From positions 44,690 to 108,689 of the forward strand of contig JAAWCE010000041.1 in assembly GCA_022793065.1 (NCBI GenBank): a stretch of 64,000 bases of DNA, given 5' to 3'. This stretch comes from Lachnospiraceae bacterium (GTDB lineage Bacteria > Bacillota > Clostridia > Lachnospirales > Lachnospiraceae). Position 1 is the first letter of the stretch. Each line of letters starts with the position of its first letter. Shown here piece after piece: positions 43,585 to 52,454 of this stretch. The translations under genes were made by a program, and so were the position numbers. The notes under the pieces are model-generated. The model made no database searches. It had not been told where the DNA came from and saw nothing but the letters and a program-made list of their open reading frames with translations.

Positions 43585-43835
43585 ATAAATGAATCATTAG
43601 GATGCTATTGCGAGAGTTATGGAAATTAGATTTTTTCATAACTCTTATTTTATTATTGCATCAATTGATTTTTGTAGGAAATTATCTTGAAGTAAATTAA
43701 AATTTATGATAAGATAAATATAGTAAAAACATAAACGATTCATTATTTTGATAATATATTAAACAATTTATTTTTTATAAAATAAGGAGAAATTGGGATG
43801 TAAACAACAAAATGGTAACTGTAAAGGGGAATGGA

Positions 43836-44783
43836 ATGGTAAAAGGTAGATTTGGTGTTATTATGTCTTATTATCGAGAAAGATATGGCTTGCAACAGTC
43901 GGCCCTTTATGAGGGCGTTTGTTCGGCAGCTTCCTATTTTAGAGTGGAAATGGGAGAAAGGATGGTAGATTTTGTTATAATAGAGGCGTTGCTTTCTAGG
44001 ATCTGTAAATCTTCAGAACAGTTTGAATTTATGATGAAGAGTGAAGATTATGATTTATGGACGAAACGATTGGAAATGCAGTCTGCTATGATGGAGCAGG
44101 ATTTTTTGAAAGTAGATAAAGAAATAAAAGAATATAAAAAACAAATGCCGTTGAATAGTAATCTGCATAGGCAGTTTTGCCTATATTGTGAGTTAAAAGT
44201 TGCTGAGTGGAACAGGCAACCTGTAGATATTTTATGTCAGATTGCATGGTCAGCATTGGCGATTACAAAGAATATAGGGGACAAACCTCATAAACGTAAA
44301 AATTTATATAGTAACACTGAAATGGACTTATTGTTGACTCTAATACATTATAAATATGAAAAATGGGGGGAGTACAACAATGCAAAAACTTGTTTAATTG
44401 AAATGCTGGAGATGATAGAAATGTGTCCCCCACAGAAAGCTCAAATATCAGTGGAAGGAAAGATTTTGATGGAATTAGCAGCGGTGATAGAAAAACATGA
44501 TGATGACATCATATTGTATGAATATATTGATAAAGCGATTGATACTTCGTCAAAATCAGATGGGATTGTCAGATTGGCAGAATTGCATTTTATGAAAGCA
44601 CGGCTGCTTTGGCGGATACAGAAAGGTTTGGGTATAAAAGATGGATGGCTGCATCTTTGCGAGGAAGAATGTAGAATGGCATACGGAATTTTTCTAGTGA
44701 TGGAACGGGAAAAAGAAAAGGAAGAAGTAGAAAAATTTTGTAAGGAGGAATTAAATTGGCATATTACAATGCAAATAGAATAA
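43836..44783 (+). CDS. HTH regulator with helical C-terminus, first of a tandem pair
   Basis: A 315-residue protein with an N-terminal Xre-like helix-turn-helix (MSYYRERYGLQQSALYEGVC, then SYFRVEMGER). The long all-helical region that follows resembles the TPR-type domains of peptide-sensing regulators (RNPP-like). I do not recognise a named family. The start at 43836 has AAAGGGG 6 bases upstream; an ATG at 43812 lacks a site. It overlaps the second regulator gene by 28 bp. The surrounding DNA is markedly more AT-rich than the neighbouring housekeeping genes, which suggests acquisition (inference). Confidence 0.75.
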   Translation: MVKGRFGVIMSYYRERYGLQQSALYEGVCSAASYFRVEMGERMVDFVIIEALLSRICKSSEQFEFMMKSEDYDLWTKRLEMQSAMMEQDFLKVDKEIKEYKKQMPLNSNLHRQFCLYCELKVAEWNRQPVDILCQIAWSALAITKNIGDKPHKRKNLYSNTEMDLLLTLIHYKYEKWGEYNNAKTCLIEMLEMIEMCPPQKAQISVEGKILMELAAVIEKHDDDIILYEYIDKAIDTSSKSDGIVRLAELHFMKARLLWRIQKGLGIKDGWLHLCEEECRMAYGIFLVMEREKEKEEVEKFCKEELNWHITMQIE

Positions 44784-45700
44784 TTAAACTAACAAGAATT
44801 GCTATTGGGATGACACAGGAAAGATTATGTGATGGCATCTGCTCAGTGACAACTTTGTCCCGAATTGAGAAGGGTGGGGGGTTAAAGAGGGATACATACA
44901 GGCAATTAATGGAACGGATGGAACGAGTGACAGAAGAATATTATGTAGTCTGCGTAGGAAATATAGGAGGATTTCTGGAAAAACAAGCGGAAATGGAAAA
45001 AGCATTTCAGTGTCAGGATTATGAAAAAGCAGAGCAATATTTATATCAGATGAAGAAGGCTGCGGATTATAATATATTAACCAAGCAATATCTCATGAGA
45101 GCAGAGGCAGTGGTGAAATATTATCAGAAGCAAATCGGGGGAAAGGAATTGCTTCATAGGGTCAGTGATGCCTTGAGATTGACAGTTCCGAAATATGAGA
45201 AGTATTTGAATCGTGATAAGATATTTCCATTTATAAAGGAAGAATTGATGCTGTTAATGAGTATGGGTATTGCTTATAACTCGATGAGTGAGAGAGAAAA
45301 AAGTCTTCAAATGTATGGAACGGTGCTTCGATGTCTGGCTGCTGATTATATGGGAAAACCAGATAATGAGATAATTCGTATCACAGTGAATTATAACATT
45401 TCTAAAATGTGCGAAGCGCAGAAAAAGAATATAGAAGCATTGGAGAAAATAAATGAGTGCTTAAAAATGTCTGTGGTAATTGACCATGGACATATGTTTG
45501 CAAAACTTTTGCTGTCGAAGGCAAGTAATCTTATAGAATTAGCGCAGAAAGAAGAAAATGTGACAATAAAAAAAATAGGGCTTAAAAATGCAGAACAATG
45601 TTTGCAGCAAGCGTATTATATTGCTGTTGCTAGAAAAGACAATTTTTTTGCAAGAAAAGTAAAGGAATATTATATAGAAAATTTTAGAAGTATAACTTAG
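44756..45700 (+). CDS. HTH-TPR-like regulator, second of a tandem pair, TTG start
   Basis: A 314-residue paralogue-like protein: Xre helix-turn-helix at residues 7-45 (IIKLTRIAIGMTQERLCDGI, SVTTLSRIEKG) followed by repeated helix pairs rich in Tyr, Leu and Glu, suggestive of TPRs. Translation almost certainly begins at TTG 44756, because AAGGAGG (44742-44748) is 7 bases upstream and no in-frame ATG exists nearby. The overlap with the previous gene implies coupled expression. A strong terminator follows. It may regulate the exported proteins encoded downstream (inference). Confidence 0.8.
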   Translation: MAYYNANRIIKLTRIAIGMTQERLCDGICSVTTLSRIEKGGGLKRDTYRQLMERMERVTEEYYVVCVGNIGGFLEKQAEMEKAFQCQDYEKAEQYLYQMKKAADYNILTKQYLMRAEAVVKYYQKQIGGKELLHRVSDALRLTVPKYEKYLNRDKIFPFIKEELMLLMSMGIAYNSMSEREKSLQMYGTVLRCLAADYMGKPDNEIIRITVNYNISKMCEAQKKNIEALEKINECLKMSVVIDHGHMFAKLLLSKASNLIELAQKEENVTIKKIGLKNAEQCLQQAYYIAVARKDNFFARKVKEYYIENFRSIT

Positions 45701-45708
45701 AAAGTTCA

Positions 45709-45764
45709 AATAAAACCATATCAAAATCAGAAAATTTATTTTCTGATTTTGATATGGTTTTATT
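45709..45764 (+). terminator. Very long perfect terminator hairpin
   Basis: Two exact 27-base inverted arms (45709-45735 and 45738-45764; core ACCATATCAAAATCAG) with a 2-base loop, starting 8 bases after the regulator stop and followed by TTGTTT. Confidence 0.85.
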
Positions 45765-45958
45765 TTGTTTATATGATATATTATAATTATTAAATACATA
45801 GAGTACACCAGTAAGATAGCAGAAACTTGTAAAACCATTTCAGGTCAAAATGAAAGGAATGGTGAATATGGAGACAGCGTGTCCGATATTGCAGAGGAAT
45901 TTACAATGGAGGTCATGATTTAAAAGCCTCAACAATAAAAGAGAAAAGGAGAATGGCT

Positions 45959-46600
45959 ATGATGAAAAGAAAAGAAGTGAAGGTTATGGGGATTGTATCA
46001 GCGCTACTTATAGGTATGACAAATGTAATACCAGTATGTGCTGCATCTTCCGGCGAAGAAACAAAGGGGATAAAAGAATATTCAATGGAAGAATTAGGCG
46101 AGTGGCTGGACATTGACACAATGGCAGAGCAATACGGTGTGGAAAGTAATATATTGCTTGAGAAGATTTATACGGATTTGCACTCGGATGGTGTATTTTC
46201 ACCTTTTTCCAATATTGAGTTGGGAATCAGCAAAGAAGATGAGACCAGCGCAAGAATTTTGCCATATCTTATAGAAAATCAGGATTCCACGATGTATCTG
46301 GAGACCGGGAATCCCTGTGCCAGTGGAGTATATCCATATGTGGGGTGTGTGGCAGTTCATCAGAAATCCACTACAGATAGAAATCCAATTTTCCCTTTTG
46401 GAACTATGATACATTATCAGGGAAGCAGTGTTAACATAGGAGGTGTGAAGTATAGTGAGTTTATGGTAGAGGATACTGGAGACCTTTCATTTAAAAGAAC
46501 AACCTATTGGACGGATGTATATGGCGGAGCGAACACAGATGAAAATTATCGAATGGCAATTAATTATGGAGTAAAGAAGGTAAGTTTCACTTGGGATTAA
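45959..46600 (+). CDS. Exported 3D-domain-like protein
   Basis: A 213-residue secreted protein. The N-terminal signal (MMKRKEVKVMGIVSALLIGM) is likely cut after VCAA. A helical region then contains DGVFSPFSN, and the C-terminal part resembles the 3D (three-Asp) beta-barrel of cell-wall lytic enzymes: GCVAVHQ, FPFGTMIHYQG, EFMVEDTGD and TYWTDVYGG. The conserved aspartates of the 3D fold are plausible here, but enzyme activity is not shown. ATG 45959 is chosen because AAGGAG is 7 bases upstream. The lipoprotein gene follows directly. Confidence 0.75.
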   Translation: MMKRKEVKVMGIVSALLIGMTNVIPVCAASSGEETKGIKEYSMEELGEWLDIDTMAEQYGVESNILLEKIYTDLHSDGVFSPFSNIELGISKEDETSARILPYLIENQDSTMYLETGNPCASGVYPYVGCVAVHQKSTTDRNPIFPFGTMIHYQGSSVNIGGVKYSEFMVEDTGDLSFKRTTYWTDVYGGANTDENYRMAINYGVKKVSFTWD

Positions 46601-46614
46601 AGAAAGGCAAGGGT

Positions 46615-47538
46615 ATGAAAAGCAAAATATGCAGACTATTTTTGCCAGTTTTGTTGCTGATGATTTTTACAGGATGTGGAAACCAGGAAAAATCTGTGAA
46701 ATGTACTCTGAAAGAGGCATGGGAAATTGCTTTGTCCGATGCATGGAAATGGGCGGACGATGCGGAGGCGATTTTAATCTCCAGCACGGACAACCATGAC
46801 AGCGAAAGCGCAGAAAACGGGGCGGGCGGTAAGCGAAGGTGTTGGAGCTTTATGTTTCACAGTGATGAAAAGGATAAACAGTATTCAGTCTATGTAATTG
46901 ACGGAAAAGCAGTCTATGGGCAGGAAGCCTCAACACCAAGATATGCTACATTTTCCATAGATGACATTGTATTGGATTCGGACGAACTGTGTTCGCTTGT
47001 ACAGGGACAGTTGAAGGGCGGCGTCAACTGGGCTTGGGGGTATCATTATATTGTACAGTATCGCTATATGGATGAAAATGGCGAAGTTCCTCAACTGACA
47101 GTCAGTGTTAGAGGCATAAATGACGCAGGACAGGAACGATATATGATTTATAACCCTTACACAGGAGTGCTTCAAGTGGTTCTTGACAAGACAGGATATG
47201 ATGAAAATGGGCGGTCTATCTGGGAAATTGTGGAGGACTATAGGGAAGCGCAGAACGGTCAGGGAGGACAGCAGGTAGAAAGTACAGATTCCTATGCTGG
47301 CAAAAGCAGAGAAGAATTGGAAGAAATGAGAGAGCAGATTGAAGAGGAATTCAGTGTTTATGAAAGTGCCGTTCAGTATAGGTTTGACCCGGAAGAGTTT
47401 TATAATGCTGTCATAGACGGCCTGGTCAGCGGCCGCTTTTCCCCCTTTTCTAATTGTAAAACTTATGAGGATGACGAAGAGTGGAAAAGTAAGATGGAAG
47501 CATATTACGGAGAAGGATGGGAAGCATTGGGAGAATAG
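46615..47538 (+). CDS. Lipoprotein of unknown function
   Basis: A 307-residue lipoprotein: MKSKICRLFLPVLLLMIF precedes lipobox TGC (mature Cys near residue 21). The region SVKCTLKEAWEIALSDAWKWADD looks like a PepSY-type fold, repeated distantly around VLDSDELCSLVQGQLKGG, but I cannot confirm this. The C-terminal 60 residues are charged and contain SGRFSPFSN, closely matching SDGVFSPFSN of the preceding 3D-like protein. This points to a shared interaction motif or common ancestry. The gene starts 14 bp after the previous stop and ends before a terminator. Confidence 0.75.
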   Translation: MKSKICRLFLPVLLLMIFTGCGNQEKSVKCTLKEAWEIALSDAWKWADDAEAILISSTDNHDSESAENGAGGKRRCWSFMFHSDEKDKQYSVYVIDGKAVYGQEASTPRYATFSIDDIVLDSDELCSLVQGQLKGGVNWAWGYHYIVQYRYMDENGEVPQLTVSVRGINDAGQERYMIYNPYTGVLQVVLDKTGYDENGRSIWEIVEDYREAQNGQGGQQVESTDSYAGKSREELEEMREQIEEEFSVYESAVQYRFDPEEFYNAVIDGLVSGRFSPFSNCKTYEDDEEWKSKMEAYYGEGWEALGE

Positions 47539-47570
47539 CAGGAGTTTGAATATTCGGCTAAATTTTTTCG

Positions 47571-47609
47571 AGAGGGTACAAGTTTGTTCATGTACCCTCT
47601 ATTACTTTT
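47571..47609 (+). terminator. Terminator after the lipoprotein gene
   Basis: AGAGGGTACA (47571-47580) and TGTACCCTCT (47591-47600) form a perfect 10-bp stem, followed by ATTACTTTT. Confidence 0.8.
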
Positions 47610-47701
47610 GTCGAAGAAACTTGTAATTTGTGCTAATTATATAGCCTGGGCTTTCATGTTTTTCAATATGGTATTACAGGTTTTGTCCTGTAGGTTTTAC
47701 C

Positions 47702-47730
47702 TTGAACGAGAGCGGATTTCTTTGTATAAT
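47702..47730 (+). promoter_or_regulatory. Promoter for the pseudouridine synthase gene
   Basis: TTGAAC (47702-47707), 17 bp, TATAAT (47725-47730). Confidence 0.75.
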
Positions 47731-47832
47731 ACAACCATAGCAGCATATTTATTTTGAATTATTGCTAAACCAGAAAGGTTGAGAAATCAGGAAAATCATG
47801 GAAGACAAGAGGCAAAATATGGGGGCGGAAAG

Positions 47833-48552
47833 ATGAAGACAGAGATTTTGTTTGAGGATGGAGATGTATTAGTGATATATAAACCTTCCGGTTTTGCGGT
47901 ACAGACATCAAAGGTGGGAGAACCGGATGTGGTCAGTGAATTGAAAAATTATCTGCAGCAGAAGGTGAAAACAGAGAAATTGACCGGAGGTATCCCTTAT
48001 CTGGGCATTATTCACCGTCTGGATCAGCCGGTGGAAGGGCTGCTGGTATTGGGGAAAAATAAGCAGGCTACATCGTTTCTTTCAAAACAGCTGCAAAAAG
48101 AAGGAGGGGGAGGGACATTTCATAAAAAATATTATGCAGTACTCTGTGGAAAACCTTCTTCCCTGGAAGGAACAGTGGAAGACTTCTTATATAAAAATAA
48201 GGATAGGGCAGAAATTGCCAAAAACGGGAGTGTTCCAGGGGCAAAGAGGGCGGTGTTGAGATATGCTGTCCGGCAAGTGCGGGAAGCTGACGGGCTGTAT
48301 TTGGCAGACATTGAGATTCAAACAGGGCGTTTTCATCAGATACGCGCACAGATGGCCCATGGGGGAACGCCGCTGTTGGGAGACTTTAAATATGGGAATG
48401 AGGAGACAACGGCATTAGCGCGGAAATTAGGTGTCCAAAATGTGGCGCTTTGCGCATATAGCTTATCCTTTTTCCATCCGATATCAAAGAGAGAAATGTG
48501 TTTTTATGTGAAACCAAAAGGAAGATCTTTTTCTTTTTTCTCGCAGGAATGA
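47833..48552 (+). CDS. RluA-family pseudouridine synthase
   Basis: A 239-residue RNA-modifying enzyme. The catalytic-aspartate motif is present as GIIHRLDQPVEGLLVLGKN (HRLD). Other family parts are LVIYKPSGFAVQ at the start, the KKYYAVLCG strand and QTGRFHQIRAQMAHGGTPLLGD (in parts). There is no S4 domain, so it is a short form. ATG 47833 is preceded by GGGCGGAAAG; an upstream start at 47779 would add 18 polar residues. The target uridine is unknown. Confidence 0.93.
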   Translation: MKTEILFEDGDVLVIYKPSGFAVQTSKVGEPDVVSELKNYLQQKVKTEKLTGGIPYLGIIHRLDQPVEGLLVLGKNKQATSFLSKQLQKEGGGGTFHKKYYAVLCGKPSSLEGTVEDFLYKNKDRAEIAKNGSVPGAKRAVLRYAVRQVREADGLYLADIEIQTGRFHQIRAQMAHGGTPLLGDFKYGNEETTALARKLGVQNVALCAYSLSFFHPISKREMCFYVKPKGRSFSFFSQE

Positions 48553-48635
48553 TTTAAAGAAAAAAAGCCATACTGAAAAAAGAGACATCATGCAGCCAAA
48601 GGATGTGCTGCAATGAAATATAAGCAAAGGTCGGG

Positions 48636-49718
48636 ATGAGTATGGCAGAGAAAATCAAAAATAACCGGGGGATACTATTGTTGCTTTTAACGGGGGGCGT
48701 ATATTTTTTTCTCAAAATAATTGCGCCTCTGACCTCACCGGTGTTGGCGGCAATGCTGTTTGTAACTATTTTCGGCCCGTTGTTACAGAAGATGCAGAGT
48801 AAGCTGAAAATTCACAGACAAATGGGGGCTTTGCTGCTGCTGTTGTTTGCCTGTGTACTGCTGGCGGTTCTGGTCTGGATATTGTTTTCATGGATTGTGG
48901 GCAGTATGCCGGACTGGATAGGGATGCTTGATATATTGGAAGAAGAGTTGGCGGCGGTTGTGCATGAAATCTGCAATGTGGTTGGAAAAACACTTCGGAT
49001 TGACGGTAATTATCTTGAACAGACAATTTTGAGCAGGGTACAGGAGGGCATAGACTACTTTCAGATGCAGCTTTTGCCCGGAGTGCTTTCGCAATCTTTG
49101 GAATATGTAAAAATACTTGCGGATATAGGCGGTTTTCTTGTGACGTTTCTGATTGCCACGGTACTTTTGGCAAAAGATTATGATAATATTATGAACAACC
49201 TTTTGGACAGAGAAGAATGTCATGTGTATTTGGAGATTGTCTGCGGCATTATTCGCTATATTGCAACTTATATCAAAGCACAGTTTATTATAATGAGTAT
49301 CATAGGCACCCTGGCGGCGGTTGTGCTGGGGATTATAGGGATAAGGAACGGGGTGCTGTGGGGGATTTTGGCCGGAATATTGGATGCGCTGCCTTTTATA
49401 GGCACGGGGATTGTGCTGGTTCCCCTGGGGTTACAGCAATTCTTTGGAGCAAATTATGTGGGAGCTGTTGTCTGTCTGTTACTGTATGTGGCATGTATCT
49501 TTATACGGGAATTGTTGGAGCCTAAACTGATTGGAAAACGCATTGGTGTTTCTCCCATAGCTATTTTATTGTCATTATATGCTGGTATCAAGCTTTTTGG
49601 ACTATGGGGAATTGTGGGCGGCCCATTGGGTTTTGTGATTATATTTCAATCATATTCTAGTCTGGAGAGAAGAAGGGAAAAGGCGGACGCCCCATGTGAA
49701 ACAGCGTGTAAGGGCTGA
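48636..49718 (+). CDS. AI-2E family permease
   Basis: A 360-residue membrane protein of the AI-2E/UPF0118 family, with about eight hydrophobic segments. Typical strings include PLTSPVLAAMLFVTIFGPLL near the N-terminus, the loop GILAGILDALPFIGTG, and RELLEPKLIGKRIGVSPI (in parts) followed by LFGLWGIVGGPLGFVII. Members export autoinducer-2 or act as antiporters; the name does not prove AI-2 transport. luxS is encoded 37 kb away in this window. The downstream gene starts about 150 bp later. Confidence 0.9.
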   Translation: MSMAEKIKNNRGILLLLLTGGVYFFLKIIAPLTSPVLAAMLFVTIFGPLLQKMQSKLKIHRQMGALLLLLFACVLLAVLVWILFSWIVGSMPDWIGMLDILEEELAAVVHEICNVVGKTLRIDGNYLEQTILSRVQEGIDYFQMQLLPGVLSQSLEYVKILADIGGFLVTFLIATVLLAKDYDNIMNNLLDREECHVYLEIVCGIIRYIATYIKAQFIIMSIIGTLAAVVLGIIGIRNGVLWGILAGILDALPFIGTGIVLVPLGLQQFFGANYVGAVVCLLLYVACIFIRELLEPKLIGKRIGVSPIAILLSLYAGIKLFGLWGIVGGPLGFVIIFQSYSSLERRREKADAPCETACKG

Positions 49719-49865
49719 TGTCTCAAGAGTATGGATTAAAAAGGAATTATTTTGGAGAGTTAAGGTCCTTAGCATGAGAAATAGTTGACAGGTATTAGGA
49801 ATGAGGTTATAGTAATTTTAAAAATCCCAGAAAAATGCAAGAGGATTTGGGGCAGGAGGGTATGG

Positions 49866-52082
49866 ATGAGGATTTTATTATTGTTAAGAGGGTCGGCGGG
49901 CTGTGGAAAGTCCACATGGATTGAAAAAAATGGATTGAAGAGGTATACTTTGTCGGCGGACGATATCAGGCTGCTTTGCCAAAGTCCTGTTATGCAGGCG
50001 GACGGGACGGTGGGGATCAGCCAGAGTAATGACAATGTGGTATGGAAAACGCTGTTTAGCATTTTGGAAGTCAGGATGCAGCGGGGAGATTTTACGGTAA
50101 TCGACGCCACCAACTCTAAGACCAGTGAAATGAATCGCTATAAAACAATGTGTGAGACTTACAGATATCGGATTTATTGTGTGGATTTTACTCATATTCC
50201 CATAGAAGAAGTGAAAAGAAGGAATGGGGAACGGGAAGAGTATAAAAGAGTTCCTGAGAAAGTCATTGATACCATGTACGCAAGATTTGCCACACAAAAG
50301 ATTCCCTCTGGAATCAAGGTGTTAAAACCGGATGAACTGGACAGTATATGGATAAAACTATTTGATATGTCGTCGTACAAAAAAATACATCATATCGGAG
50401 ATATTCATGGCTGTAATACGGTGCTGCAGAAATATCTGGAGGATAACGGCGGGCTGAAAGATGATGAAATGTACATATTTGTGGGGGATTATATTGACCG
50501 AGGAATTGAAAATGCAGAAGTGATTCGTTTTCTGCTCTCTATTATGGACAGGAAGAATGTGCTGCTGTTGGAGGGCAATCACGAGAGATGGCTTTGGCTA
50601 TGGGCAAATAACAGTGTGGGCAGATCTCAGGAATTTGAGCTGGTAACAAAGCCCATACTGGAAATGGCGGGAATCAGTAAGAAAAGCGTAAGGCAGTTAT
50701 ATCGGAAATTTGGGCAATGTGCGTACTATAAGTATGGAGATAAGGTGTTTTTGGTGACGCATGCAGGGCTGAGTACGCTTCCTGAGAATTTATCTTTGGT
50801 GGCGTCGGAACAGATGATTAAGGGAGTGGGGAATTACAATGATTTTGAAGTCATTGCGGATACGTTCTTTGACACCACCCCCGGTCATTGCTATCAGATA
50901 CATGGACACCGGAATACCAGACAAGTGCCCGTTATGGTAAACGACAGGGTATTTAACCTGGAGGGACAGGTGGAATACGGCGGTTGTCTGCGGTGTGTGC
51001 AGGTGGACCAGGATGGAATTCACTGTGTTGAAGTGCAGAATGAAGTGTATAGATTGCCGGAAGCGGAAGTAGAGGTCCCTCTTAATTCTGTGGTTGATGT
51101 TCCTTTGGAGGATGTGATTGTCTCTTTGCGTCGAAACAGATATATTCAGGAGAAAAAGTTTGGCAATATTTCTTCTTTTAACTATACGGATAAAGCATTT
51201 TTTGACAAAGTTTGGGACGAACAGACCACAAAGGCCAGAGGGTTGTTTCTGGATACAACGAAGAATCGAGTGGTGGCCAGGTCTTATGATAAGTTTTTCA
51301 ATATCAATGAACGTCCTGAGACAAAGTTTGAGATGCTGCAGCATAAACTTCAATTTCCGGTGGCGGCATATGTGAAGGAAAACGGATTTTTGGGCATTGT
51401 AAGTTATAATGAGTATGATGATTCGCTCTTTGCCGCAAGTAAGTCCACCATTGACAGTCAGTATGCCCAGTATTTTCAGGAGATGTTGGCAAGAAGTATT
51501 TCCGGGGAAAACAGGGAAAAAATAAAGATTTATTGTAAGGAAAATGATGTTTCTTTTGTGTTTGAATGTGTGGATATGGTGCATGACCCTCATATTATAG
51601 AATATCCGGAGAGTAGGTTGTTTTTGTTGGATATTGTGCATAATTCCATGAGATTTTCCAAATATGAATATGATGCCATGTGCCATGTGGCCGGTCAATT
51701 TGGGCTGCAGGCGAAAGAAAAAGCCGTTGAGCTTGCCGATTGGCAGGAGTTTTATGATTGGTATTATGATATTATGGAAGAAGATTATGAGTATGAAGGG
51801 CGTAAGATAGAAGGATTTGTCATTGAGGACAGCAATGGATATATGACAAAGATTAAGCTTGCCTATTATAATTTCTGGAAGCTTATGAGAAGTGTGTCCA
51901 GAGAGGCAATCCGAAAGGGGTATATCAGTAAGACAGCCGCTTTGGTAACGCCTTTGGCAAATGAATATTATGCCTGGGTTCAGAAATTGCATGAAGAAGA
52001 GGACTTGAACCAGGTACCCAAGGATATTTGTACTTTGAGAAATATGTTTTATCATGACAAAAGAGTTTTGGGGGAAAAGTAG
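49866..52082 (+). CDS. Polynucleotide kinase-phosphatase-RNA ligase fusion (Pnkp-like)
   Basis: A 738-residue RNA end-healing and sealing protein. Residues 1-160 form a P-loop kinase (RILLLLRGSAGCGKSTWIEK, DATNSKTSE). Residues 170-400 form a calcineurin-like phosphatase with IHHIGDIHGCN, FVGDYIDRG, LEGNHERWL, VTHAG and IHGHRN. Residues 470-738 resemble T4 Rnl1-type RNA ligase, with KARGLFLD, SYDKFFNINERPE and a likely nucleotidyl lysine in AYVKENGFLGIVSY. The start follows AGGAGGG by 5 bases. No Hen1 methyltransferase gene is adjacent, unlike the classical bacterial Pnkp-Hen1 system. A role in repairing RNA cut by stress or by competing nucleases is inferred. Confidence 0.88.
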   Translation: MRILLLLRGSAGCGKSTWIEKNGLKRYTLSADDIRLLCQSPVMQADGTVGISQSNDNVVWKTLFSILEVRMQRGDFTVIDATNSKTSEMNRYKTMCETYRYRIYCVDFTHIPIEEVKRRNGEREEYKRVPEKVIDTMYARFATQKIPSGIKVLKPDELDSIWIKLFDMSSYKKIHHIGDIHGCNTVLQKYLEDNGGLKDDEMYIFVGDYIDRGIENAEVIRFLLSIMDRKNVLLLEGNHERWLWLWANNSVGRSQEFELVTKPILEMAGISKKSVRQLYRKFGQCAYYKYGDKVFLVTHAGLSTLPENLSLVASEQMIKGVGNYNDFEVIADTFFDTTPGHCYQIHGHRNTRQVPVMVNDRVFNLEGQVEYGGCLRCVQVDQDGIHCVEVQNEVYRLPEAEVEVPLNSVVDVPLEDVIVSLRRNRYIQEKKFGNISSFNYTDKAFFDKVWDEQTTKARGLFLDTTKNRVVARSYDKFFNINERPETKFEMLQHKLQFPVAAYVKENGFLGIVSYNEYDDSLFAASKSTIDSQYAQYFQEMLARSISGENREKIKIYCKENDVSFVFECVDMVHDPHIIEYPESRLFLLDIVHNSMRFSKYEYDAMCHVAGQFGLQAKEKAVELADWQEFYDWYYDIMEEDYEYEGRKIEGFVIEDSNGYMTKIKLAYYNFWKLMRSVSREAIRKGYISKTAALVTPLANEYYAWVQKLHEEEDLNQVPKDICTLRNMFYHDKRVLGEK

Positions 52083-52095
52083 CGGGTGTCATGTG

Positions 52096-52125
52096 GAGTC
52101 TGGGATTGAACCAGGCTCCTTTTTA
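52096..52125 (+). terminator. Terminator after the RNA-repair gene
   Basis: GAGTCTGG (52096-52103) and CCAGGCTC (52111-52118) with one wobble pair, followed by CTTTTT. Confidence 0.75.
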
Positions 52126-52131
52126 TGTGCA

Positions 52132-52173
52132 GGCCCGCATGTGGAAGTTTGCCGCTAATGCGGCATGCGGGCC
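52132..52173. other. Nested GC-rich palindrome
   Basis: An outer dyad GGCCCGCATG (52132-52141) / CATGCGGGCC (52164-52173) encloses an inner one, GCCGC (52151-52155) / GCGGC (52160-52164). It has no T-tail. It could be a remnant of a repeat or a secondary terminator; function unknown. Confidence 0.5.
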
Positions 52174-52236
52174 GCACAGAGAGTGGCGGAGAGGGACATT
52201 CCCCTACTCGATTGCGCAGGATGTATCCAATTGCTA

Positions 52237-52297
52237 TTGACAGTAGAGACTACTTGTGGTAGTCTGTATAGCAAAGAGAGACTACACAGAGTAGTTT
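52237..52297 (+). promoter_or_regulatory. Promoter with two BlaI-type operators
   Basis: TTGACA at 52237-52242 is followed by AGACTAC-n5-GTAGTCT (52247-52265), covering the spacer and -10 region. A second site AGACTAC-n5-GTAGTTT (52279-52297) lies downstream, 32 bp away centre to centre. Paired TAC/GTA dyads are the known form of BlaI/MecI operators. They precede the BlaI and BlaR1-like genes, indicating autoregulation. Confidence 0.85.
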
Positions 52298-52334
52298 GCG
52301 AGTGGAGAAGATGAAATGAATATGGAGGTATGTT

Positions 52335-52439
52335 ATGCAGACGATTATTTTACAGAACGGAACAAATCCCCCAAGGGGAAACTTAAAATACAGAAAAACA
52401 GAGCAGAGATTAAAATACAGAAAACAGGACAGAACTTAA
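52335..52439 (+). CDS. Possible 34-aa peptide between BlaI operator and blaI-like gene
   Basis: GGAGG (52324-52328) stands 6 bases before an ATG, and the frame reads MQTIILQNGTNPPRGNLKYR and on, with a repeated LKYRK element, to a stop at 52437. An overlapping frame from ATG 52316 (42 codons) is also open, so coding is uncertain. It would be transcribed from the BlaI-controlled promoter. Confidence 0.3.
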   Translation: MQTIILQNGTNPPRGNLKYRKTEQRLKYRKQDRT

Positions 52440-52454
52440 AATGAAAGGATAGAT

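Noticed and set aside
50790..52055. 421-codon minus-strand frame within the RNA-repair gene
   Set aside because: Antisense to a clear multi-domain gene; composition is low-complexity and no family is recognised.
52196..52210. CCCTACTCG string shared with the hairpin at 12922
   Set aside because: Only a short match without the second arm; probably chance.
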